This document shows positions 24,945-30,671 of a DNA stretch of 64,000 nt, piece after piece. Position 1 is the first letter of the stretch, and each line of letters starts with the position of its first letter. The position numbers were made by a program, and so were the translations under genes. The DNA comes from Bacteroidia bacterium (GTDB taxonomy: Bacteria > Bacteroidota > Bacteroidia > CAIKAF01): the NCBI GenBank assembly GCA_016742095.1, contig JACVCJ010000008.1:59463-123462 (forward strand), read 5' to 3'. Under the pieces are notes generated by a model that ran no database searches, was not told the origin of the DNA, and saw nothing but the letters and a program-made list of their open reading frames with translations.

Positions 24945-25053
24945 GAAGAAAAGGCCTATACCCATTACAGGTACAGGCCCTCTCTAACCCTCTATCACCT
25001 CGTTTAATGCTTTTGCGTCTATAAAGGGTTACTTTACTTTTTTGAGGTGATTA
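24945..25053 (-). ncRNA. Candidate new small structured RNA with its own promoter and terminator
   Basis: On the minus strand a consensus promoter (TTTG at 25087-25090, 20-bp spacer, TACTTTTG at 25059-25066) predicts a start at about 25053. The transcript opens with AUCACCUC (25051-25044), which pairs perfectly with GAGGUGAU (25001-24994). AACCCUUUAU (25030-25021) pairs with AUAGAGGGUU (24995-24986). The two helices interleave, so they are either mutually exclusive or form a pseudoknot. A 10-bp terminator hairpin with one G-U pair (24953-24962 with 24970-24979) and UUUUCUUC follow. The ~109-nt RNA has no AUG and no credible peptide. I do not recognise an RNA family. Confidence 0.6.
24953..24979 (-). 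terminator. Intrinsic terminator of the candidate small RNA
   Basis: On the minus strand GGCCUGUACC pairs with GGUAUAGGCC (10 bp, one G-U) around a 7-nt loop and is followed by UUUUCUUC. It could also catch read-through from aroBA. Confidence 0.7.
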
Positions 25054-25058
25054 TAGAA

Positions 25059-25090
25059 CAAAAGTAAATAAGGTTTATGAATTACACAAA
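25059..25090 (-). promoter_or_regulatory. Consensus promoter of the candidate small RNA
   Basis: On the minus strand, TTTG (complement of 25087-25090), exactly 20 bp, then TACTTTTG (complement of 25059-25066) is a full match to the Bacteroidota -33/-7 consensus. It lies in the gap 69 bp beyond the aroA stop codon and points towards rnr. Confidence 0.65.
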
Positions 25091-25169
25091 TATTTGAATC
25101 TTTTTTTTGAAAAAAAGTTTAGAGAATTTTACAGAAACATCCCGCTAAAGACGCCTTTTAGCCGGCTTT

Positions 25170-26429
25170 TCAATTCTCAATAAGCTGAATATCTTTTACA
25201 TAAGTTTGCACATGCGTCCACCATTCCGGGTACGATTTTTTTACGACCCCCGGATCATTTATCGTAATTTTTCCCAGCGAAGGCACCAGGGCCGAAAAAG
25301 CCATCGCGATCCGGTGGTCGCTGAACGTGTCGATCGCTTCGTCCGTAGGGCGTAATTTTCCCCCGCGGATGAAAAATTCCGACTCTCCGGGGTCATACCC
25401 GGCATCCACGCCCAGTTTTGCCAGTCCGTCCGTTACACTTTGCAGGCGGTTGCTCTCCTTATATACCAGCGAATGCAGACCGGCGAAGGTGGCATTCAGC
25501 CCCAGGGCAGCTACCGAACAGGCCAGCGCCGGGAACAGGTCGGGATTGTATTCCAGGTCAAAGTGAAATTCATTCCCGTCCGGGCGGGCGGCCTTTTTTA
25601 CCATAATACCGTTGTCCGTTTCGCGGAACGAAAGCCCCAGCATTTCGAAATAGTGCATGGCATAGGCATCGGGCTGTATGCTGTCGGCCAGCAGTTTGTC
25701 CAGGTACAGTTCCATGCCCATGGGCGCCTGCAGCATCCATTCCATCCAGAAAGCGGCGGAAGACCAGTCGTTCTCTATCACATATTCGGCCGGCAGCACC
25801 GGCGTGGAGCGGTGTATTTCGATCACCGAACGTTCCGTTTCGGGGTCGTGGTAAGCCTCGGCCTGTACATAACATTCGGCCAGCAGGGCCAGGGTAAGCT
25901 GTATATACGATTCGGTGACGGCGCCCGAATAGCTGATGGTCATTCCCACCGAAGGCGCCACCAGGCACAGGGCCGAAATGAACTGCCCGCTTTCCGGGTT
26001 CTCGAAATGTACAGTACTCCCCGCTTCGGGTTTACAGCCTTTGATGGATACGGGTAAAAAGCCGTCTTTTTCCAGGTAACGGATCTCGGCGCCCAGCTGC
26101 CGTAAAGCGTCAAACAGTTTGGCCATGGGCCGTTCGCTCATGCGCGCGCTGCCCCGTAATATGTGTTCGCCCGGACGTGTGGCCAGGTAAACCGCCAGGA
26201 AGCGGGCCGTAGTTCCGCCGTCGCCGGCATAGATCTCCGTTTCTCCGGATGCCAGGCCTTTCTGCAGCCACTGTGTATCTTCGGATCCCGAAAGGTTATG
26301 CAGTTCTGTGTCCGGACTGTACAGCCTGCGCAGCAGCAACATGCGGTTACTGATGCTTTTGCTGGCCCCGGTATGTATTTCGCCGGCAGGACGCACGTTG
26401 TGCTCTGCGATCAATTGTATGTTCTTCAT
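25170..26429 (-). CDS. aroA: 3-phosphoshikimate 1-carboxyvinyltransferase (EPSP synthase)
   Basis: The ATG at 26429 (MKNIQLIAEHNVRPAGEIHT) is chosen; the longer frame to 26504 adds 25 residues that are antisense-like aroB overlap. The 419-residue enzyme of the shikimate pathway joins phosphoenolpyruvate to shikimate-3-phosphate. Visible motifs: TGASKSISNRMLLLRRLYSP (substrate Lys/Ser), YAGDGGTTARFLAVYLA, GSARMSERPMAKLFDALRQL, SGQFISALCLVAP, the catalytic Asp/Glu region DLEYNPDLFPALACSVAALG, KESNRLQSVTDGLAKLG, and FSDHRIAMAFSAL. It overlaps aroB by 4 bp (ATGA), so the pair is cotranscribed. Confidence 0.95.
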   Translation of the reverse strand: MKNIQLIAEHNVRPAGEIHTGASKSISNRMLLLRRLYSPDTELHNLSGSEDTQWLQKGLASGETEIYAGDGGTTARFLAVYLATRPGEHILRGSARMSERPMAKLFDALRQLGAEIRYLEKDGFLPVSIKGCKPEAGSTVHFENPESGQFISALCLVAPSVGMTISYSGAVTESYIQLTLALLAECYVQAEAYHDPETERSVIEIHRSTPVLPAEYVIENDWSSAAFWMEWMLQAPMGMELYLDKLLADSIQPDAYAMHYFEMLGLSFRETDNGIMVKKAARPDGNEFHFDLEYNPDLFPALACSVAALGLNATFAGLHSLVYKESNRLQSVTDGLAKLGVDAGYDPGESEFFIRGGKLRPTDEAIDTFSDHRIAMAFSALVPSLGKITINDPGVVKKSYPEWWTHVQTYVKDIQLIEN

Positions 26430-27463
26430 TTCTGACAGGTATCTGTATATATAGGTAGCCATTCTTCCAGGGCCCCGGCCGGTACGGCAATATCGAAGAG
26501 GCAATGCCCGATGCGGTCAGGCAGGCTCATGCGTATCTCTCCCCCGCGGTTCTTCTTATCCCCGGCCATCAGGCTGCGGACCTCAGCCACGGAAAGCTGC
26601 TCCACCGGCAATGCAGGGAACAGGGCAGACAGGCCCGCACGTATCGCTTCGCCTTCCGCTGCGGACAAACCGGCAAAAGCTTCCGCCGCCAGGCTTTCCA
26701 TCCACATACCGGCGGCTACGCAGGCACCATGGGTTACGTGTGTGCCGGCGCGCACAAAAGCCGCTTCCAGCGCATGCCCGACGGTGTGCCCGAAGTTCAG
26801 TATTTTACGTGGGCCGTTCTCCAGCGGGTCGGCAGCGACCACAGCCGATTTTATATCGATGGAACGGCGGACCATCTCCAGCGTGCTCAGTTTAGCGGCC
26901 AGGCAATCTTCCCAGTAGGCCGCATCGGCAATGAGCCCGTGCTTCAGTACTTCGGCCATGCCGCTGAGCCATTCTTCGCGGGGCAGGCTTTCCAGGTAGC
27001 GCGTATCCATAAAAATGGCTTCCGGCGCCCGGAAACTGCCGATCATATTTTTCTCCGAAAGCAGGTTTACCCCGGTCTTGGCCCCGACGGTGGCGTCCAC
27101 GCAGGCCAGCAGGGTGGTGGGCACGTTCACAAAAGCCACGCCTCTTTTATAGCAGGCAGCGGCAAATCCGCCCAGGTCGCTTACCATACCGCCGCCCAGG
27201 TTTATCCAGACGGAATCGCGGTCGAACCCCTGCTGCAGGGCAAAGGTCCAGAGCTTTTCGCAGGTGGCAAGGGACTTAAAATCCTCACCGGCTTCGGTTT
27301 CAAACACCGGAGGCAGCTCTGTGGCTCCTCCCCTAAACAGCGGCAGGCAAAAATTTCGTGTATTACTGTCGCATACAATAAGATAGCGCCGTTCTTCGCC
27401 GAACTGTTCCCGTACCCGCTCAAAGGTACATGCGCCGTAAAAAATGGGGGCTATCGCCTGCAT
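26426..27463 (-). CDS. aroB: 3-dehydroquinate synthase
   Basis: This 345-residue enzyme is an NAD- and Zn-dependent cyclase converting DAHP to 3-dehydroquinate. Motifs: DSVWINLGGGMVSDLGGFAA (NAD-binding), GVAFVNVPTTLLACVDATVG, AKTGVNLLSEKNMIGSFRAP, MDTRYLESLPREEWLSGMAE followed by VLKHGLIAD (Zn ligand Glu), and ILNFGHTVGHALEAAF with THVTHGACVAAGM (Zn His residues). It is the first gene of the aroB-aroA unit and divergent from proline dehydrogenase, 114 bp away. Confidence 0.96.
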   Translation of the reverse strand: MQAIAPIFYGACTFERVREQFGEERRYLIVCDSNTRNFCLPLFRGGATELPPVFETEAGEDFKSLATCEKLWTFALQQGFDRDSVWINLGGGMVSDLGGFAAACYKRGVAFVNVPTTLLACVDATVGAKTGVNLLSEKNMIGSFRAPEAIFMDTRYLESLPREEWLSGMAEVLKHGLIADAAYWEDCLAAKLSTLEMVRRSIDIKSAVVAADPLENGPRKILNFGHTVGHALEAAFVRAGTHVTHGACVAAGMWMESLAAEAFAGLSAAEGEAIRAGLSALFPALPVEQLSVAEVRSLMAGDKKNRGGEIRMSLPDRIGHCLFDIAVPAGALEEWLPIYTDTCQK

Positions 27464-27552
27464 GCATCAAGTTTGCCGCAAGGTAGCAAAATGCTTTCGA
27501 TTGCCCTATACCGAATAGTTATCCCCAACGCTTGCAAATGGTTAAAAACTCC

Positions 27553-27560
27553 TACTTTTG
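27553..27560 (+). promoter_or_regulatory. -7 box of the proline dehydrogenase gene
   Basis: TACTTTTG matches TAnnTTTG, with TTG 18 bp upstream (27532-27534). It lies 17 bp before the ATG at 27578. Confidence 0.55.
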
Positions 27561-27577
27561 CGCTGCAATTACACTGT

Positions 27578-28747
27578 ATGGTTTCTTTCGATAATACCGA
27601 GATCGCTTTCCGGCACAAGACAGACGCTGATCTGCGCAGGGCCCGCTTCCTGTTTACCACCCTGGGTAAAAAATGGATGGTAGACACCGGTAAGACCCTT
27701 ACAGGCCTGGCCTTCTCGCTGCATCTGCCTGTAAAACCCATTATCAAAGCTACGCTGTTCCGGCAGTTCGTAGGCGGCGAGAACATTGAGGAATGTTCGC
27801 GTACCTCGGAGATACTGGCCCGTTACGGCGTGGGTACCATTCTCGATTATTCGGTGGAAGGCAAGGAAGACGAACAGAGCTTCGACGCCACCACGCGCGA
27901 ACTGATCCGTACCGTGGAAAAAGCGGCAACCGTGGATCATATTCCCTTTGCCGTATTTAAGGTGACCGGTATCTGCAGTACCGCCCTGCTCACCAAACTG
28001 AACCGGGGCGAAAGCCTGAGCGCAGAAGAACAGGCCGCCTGGGAACGCGCCCATGCCCGCGTGCTGAGCATCTGCAGCCTGGCCGCCGAAAAAAAGGTAA
28101 AAGTGCTGATCGATGCGGAAGAATCCTGGATACATGAGCCCATCGACCGCCTGGCCGGGGAAATGATGGAACGCTTCAACAAAACGGAGGCGCTCATCTA
28201 CAATACCACGCAGATGTACCGCCACGACCGCCTGCAATACATCCGCAACCTGCATACCGAAGCCCGGGAGCGCGGTTACAAGATCGGGCTCAAGATCGTG
28301 CGCGGTGCCTATATGGAAAAAGAACGTGCCTACGCCGCTGAAAACGGTCTGCCCGACCCCATACAGCCCGATAAGGCCGCTTCAGACGCGGATTATAACG
28401 CAGCGCTGGAATACTGCACGGAACATATGGACGATTTTGCCATCTGTGCCGGCACACACAACGAACGCAGCAGCCTGTTACTGGTGCAGCTGATGGAAAA
28501 ATACGGCATCCGGCCGCAGGACGAACGCGTGTACTTTGCCCAGCTGCTGGGCATGAGCGATAACCTGAGCTTTAACCTCTCGCACGCCGGCTATCACGTG
28601 GCCAAATACGTGCCCTACGGACCGGTAAAGGAACTGATGCCCTACCTGTTCCGCCGTGCGGAGGAAAATACCAGCGTAAAAGGCCAGACCGGGCGCGAAC
28701 TTTCCCTGATCGAAAAAGAGATTCTGCGTCGTAAAAACAAGAAATAG
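27578..28747 (+). CDS. Proline dehydrogenase
   Basis: The true start is the ATG at 27578 (MVSFDNTEIAFRHKTDADLR); the open frame extends further upstream only as antisense of aroB. The 389-residue FAD enzyme oxidises proline to pyrroline-5-carboxylate. Signature segments: YSVEGKEDEQSFDATTREL, AVFKVTGICSTALLTKLNRG, VKVLIDAEESWIHEPIDRLA, YKIGLKIVRGAYMEKERAYA, AICAGTHNERSSLLLVQLME, YFAQLLGMSDNLSFNLSHAG, and the substrate-binding arginines in PYLFRRAEENTS. It lacks the P5C dehydrogenase part, as usual in Bacteroidota. Its last 18 bp (28730-28747) are exactly repeated at 30276-30293, marking a cassette insertion directly downstream. Confidence 0.95.
   Translation: MVSFDNTEIAFRHKTDADLRRARFLFTTLGKKWMVDTGKTLTGLAFSLHLPVKPIIKATLFRQFVGGENIEECSRTSEILARYGVGTILDYSVEGKEDEQSFDATTRELIRTVEKAATVDHIPFAVFKVTGICSTALLTKLNRGESLSAEEQAAWERAHARVLSICSLAAEKKVKVLIDAEESWIHEPIDRLAGEMMERFNKTEALIYNTTQMYRHDRLQYIRNLHTEARERGYKIGLKIVRGAYMEKERAYAAENGLPDPIQPDKAASDADYNAALEYCTEHMDDFAICAGTHNERSSLLLVQLMEKYGIRPQDERVYFAQLLGMSDNLSFNLSHAGYHVAKYVPYGPVKELMPYLFRRAEENTSVKGQTGRELSLIEKEILRRKNKK
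28730..28747. repeat. Left copy of 18-bp direct repeat flanking the DUF4157 cassette
   Basis: CGTAAAAACAAGAAATAG is the last 18 bp of the proline dehydrogenase gene including its TAG stop. An identical copy lies at 30276-30293. The bases on both outer sides differ, so the match is exactly 18 bp. It looks like an attachment-site or target duplication left by insertion of the 1.5-kb segment between the copies. Confidence 0.85.
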
Positions 28748-28794
28748 CAGGGATTTTTACCTGTTTTTTACGATAGCATCAAAAAACATCCCTG
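28748..28794. repeat. Inverted repeat at the left cassette edge
   Basis: CAGGGAT (28748-28754), starting at the first base after the 18-bp repeat, is matched by ATCCCTG (28788-28794). It may be a weak terminator for proline dehydrogenase or part of the element's end. Confidence 0.4.
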
Positions 28795-28813
28795 TCCAGT
28801 CCATCTAAAATGG

Positions 28814-28821
28814 TAAATTTG
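28814..28821 (+). promoter_or_regulatory. -7 box of the DUF4157 gene, inside the cassette
   Basis: TAAATTTG matches TAnnTTTG, 19 bp before the ATG at 28841. The cassette therefore appears to carry its own promoter. Confidence 0.45.
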
Positions 28822-28840
28822 AGAAACTCTTTACAAACAG

Positions 28841-30280
28841 ATGCACGTTTCTCAATCTACCCAAAAGCAGGAGTCCCAACATACCTTTGGGACTAAGCAC
28901 ATCCTAAAAGAGCAGGAGGGTAATGAATCTGCGCATTATTTTACCGATAACAGACCGGAAGCTACTGCACAAAGGAAAATGCAGGCAATGATGGACAATA
29001 GTCCGCAGGTACAGCAGCTAAAAGCTTTTCAAAGAATAGCTGATAAACAGCAGGGGCAGTTTTCGCACTTAAAGCCTGCTCAGAAGAACAATACGGGTCT
29101 GCCGGATGATCTGAAGACTGGTATTGAGAATCTGTCCGGGTTTTCAATGGATGACGTTCAAGTACATTACAACTCCGACAAACCGACTCAATTACAGGCC
29201 TATGCGTATGCGCAGGGAACGGATATTCATATCGCTCCCGGACAGGAACGGCATCTGCCTCATGAGGCCTGGCATGTGGTTCAACAGAAACAAGGCAGGG
29301 TAAAACCTACGATGCAGATGAAAGGCAAAATACCGGTGAACGACGATAGCGGTTTGGAAAAAGAGGCGGATGTAATGGGAAGCAAAGCACAAAATTTGAC
29401 AGGCTATACAGGTCTACAGTTGAAGAAAAAGGCAATCCAGTCACAAACAAGCGTTCATCAATTATTTACAGCACCACCTGCAAACCCTCCTGCAGCAGGA
29501 GTCAGGGGGCGAAACCTGAATGCCGCCGGTGTCCCCACTGAAAGTCATGTAACGACAATACATGGAGCTGCAAATGATTTAGCAGGAACCGCGCCGGGTG
29601 CCATAATAAATGGTTGGAATTTCATACAAAATGCAGGAGCCACAGGATCCTGGGTGCGCTTTCATTTGATAAACCAACAAATCGGAGGGCTTGGAGATCA
29701 AAACAACCTGGTGCCTACAAGTCAGGCAACGAATCATAATCCAGTATGGCGAGCCTTTGAAATTCGATGCCAAACCCTGGCAAACGCATCAACAGGCATA
29801 CACGTAAGTGTCGATGTAGTTTACCCGGCCGCTGCGCCCGCCGCTGTCCTCGGTACTTTAGCTGCTAACCAGCATTTTTATCCTAACAATATTTCAGCGC
29901 AGGTTCATTATTGGGACCCACACACAAATGCATATGTCCTGGACGCAAATCAGCCTAATTTTGCACCGTTTCCTTTGCAACCTCCTGCTGCAGTAGGCGT
30001 TGCCGACCTAACTCAGCAAACTAATGGCTGGGTACAAAATACGCTTATGGGAGGAACATTAACTGCAGGTCAGGCTTTAACCTTAAATGAGGGGCTACAA
30101 GACAACTATGCTGCCGGTGACAGCGTTGATACGTTCAGGCAGCAATCCAATGAACCTACCCCCGAAATGCAATTGCTTGATGCCATTGATACCTTTATTG
30201 CTGTAGAATTACAATTGAATGTCCGGGTTCCTGTAGCTGCTCAGATTCAAATACTCAATGGCGCTTATACTCTTCCGTAA
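28841..30280 (+). CDS. DUF4157 (eCIS-core type) protein with nuclease-like C-terminal domain
   Basis: This 479-residue protein has no signal peptide. An N-terminal disordered leader (about 1-80) precedes the DUF4157 domain (about 85-190): LKTGIENLSGFSMDDVQVHY, AYAQGTDIHIAPGQERHLPH and the zincin-like HEAWHVVQQKQG (HExxH). DUF4157 is the leader domain on many toxins loaded into extracellular contractile injection systems. The C-terminal part contains WVRFHLINQQIGGLGDQNNL, reminiscent of DNA/RNA non-specific or beta-beta-alpha-metal nucleases (HLxN...LGG.G..NL), then unassigned sequence. No injection-system or obvious immunity gene is in the window. GC is lower than the neighbours. The TAA stop lies inside the right copy of the 18-bp direct repeat. 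Confidence 0.8.
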   Translation: MHVSQSTQKQESQHTFGTKHILKEQEGNESAHYFTDNRPEATAQRKMQAMMDNSPQVQQLKAFQRIADKQQGQFSHLKPAQKNNTGLPDDLKTGIENLSGFSMDDVQVHYNSDKPTQLQAYAYAQGTDIHIAPGQERHLPHEAWHVVQQKQGRVKPTMQMKGKIPVNDDSGLEKEADVMGSKAQNLTGYTGLQLKKKAIQSQTSVHQLFTAPPANPPAAGVRGRNLNAAGVPTESHVTTIHGAANDLAGTAPGAIINGWNFIQNAGATGSWVRFHLINQQIGGLGDQNNLVPTSQATNHNPVWRAFEIRCQTLANASTGIHVSVDVVYPAAAPAAVLGTLAANQHFYPNNISAQVHYWDPHTNAYVLDANQPNFAPFPLQPPAAVGVADLTQQTNGWVQNTLMGGTLTAGQALTLNEGLQDNYAAGDSVDTFRQQSNEPTPEMQLLDAIDTFIAVELQLNVRVPVAAQIQILNGAYTLP

Positions 30281-30293
30281 AAACAAGAAATAG
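30276..30293. repeat. Right copy of the 18-bp direct repeat
   Basis: CGTAAAAACAAGAAATAG is identical to 28730-28747. It supplies the TAA stop (30278-30280) of the DUF4157 gene and ends 2 bp before the stop codon of the response regulator gene. Confidence 0.85.
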
Positions 30294-30295
30294 AT

Positions 30296-30670
30296 TTATA
30301 CCAGTTCCTCGATCTGTTTCATGAGGTCGCGGGTGCTGAACGGTTTGCATACGTACAGCGAAGCACCGGCATCGTAGCCTTTCTGGATATCGGTTTCCGA
30401 GGTTTTGGCGCTGATGAACACAATACGGCAGTCTTTCTGTAATTCAGAACTTTTTATGCGGCGGGCAATTTCGTAGCCGTCCACATCGGGCATCATAATA
30501 TCGAGCAGTACAATGGCTATGGGCTCTTTCTGGAGGAAATCGAGCGCCTCCGTGCCGTTGCGCGCCACCAGCACATCGTAGCCTTTTTTCCGGAACAGGA
30601 AATCGAGCGACATCAGGATGTACGGATCATCGTCCACCACCAGTATTTTACCGTCGAAGGGTTTTTTCAT
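30296..30670 (-). CDS. Receiver-only response regulator
   Basis: The ATG at 30670 (MKKPFDGKILVVDDDPYILM) is chosen, giving 124 residues; upstream in-frame sequence is antisense of the kinase gene. It is a single CheY-like receiver domain with no output domain: acidic pocket in ILVVDDDPY, phospho-acceptor Asp in IVLLDIMMPDVDGYEIARRI (about residue 57), the Ser/Thr switch in VFISAKTSETD, and Lys in LYVCKPFSTRDLM. Its start lies 1 bp after the kinase stop, so they form one transcript. It probably takes phosphate from the neighbouring kinase and acts through protein contacts. Confidence 0.95.
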   Translation of the reverse strand: MKKPFDGKILVVDDDPYILMSLDFLFRKKGYDVLVARNGTEALDFLQKEPIAIVLLDIMMPDVDGYEIARRIKSSELQKDCRIVFISAKTSETDIQKGYDAGASLYVCKPFSTRDLMKQIEELV

Positions 30671-30671
30671 C

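Larger units (their letters stand above)
28748..30293 (+). mobile_element. Single-gene DUF4157 cassette inserted behind proline dehydrogenase
   Basis: The segment between and including one copy of the 18-bp repeat (1546 bp) holds only the DUF4157 gene, its own -7 box and an edge inverted repeat. Removing it would restore the proline dehydrogenase 3' end two bases from the stop codon of the convergent response regulator. No integrase or transposase is present. The element type is unknown. Confidence 0.6.

Noticed and set aside
26504..27577. Long N-terminal extension of the proline dehydrogenase frame
   Set aside because: This stretch is the exact antisense of aroB. The family N-terminus and a -7 box place the real start at 27578.
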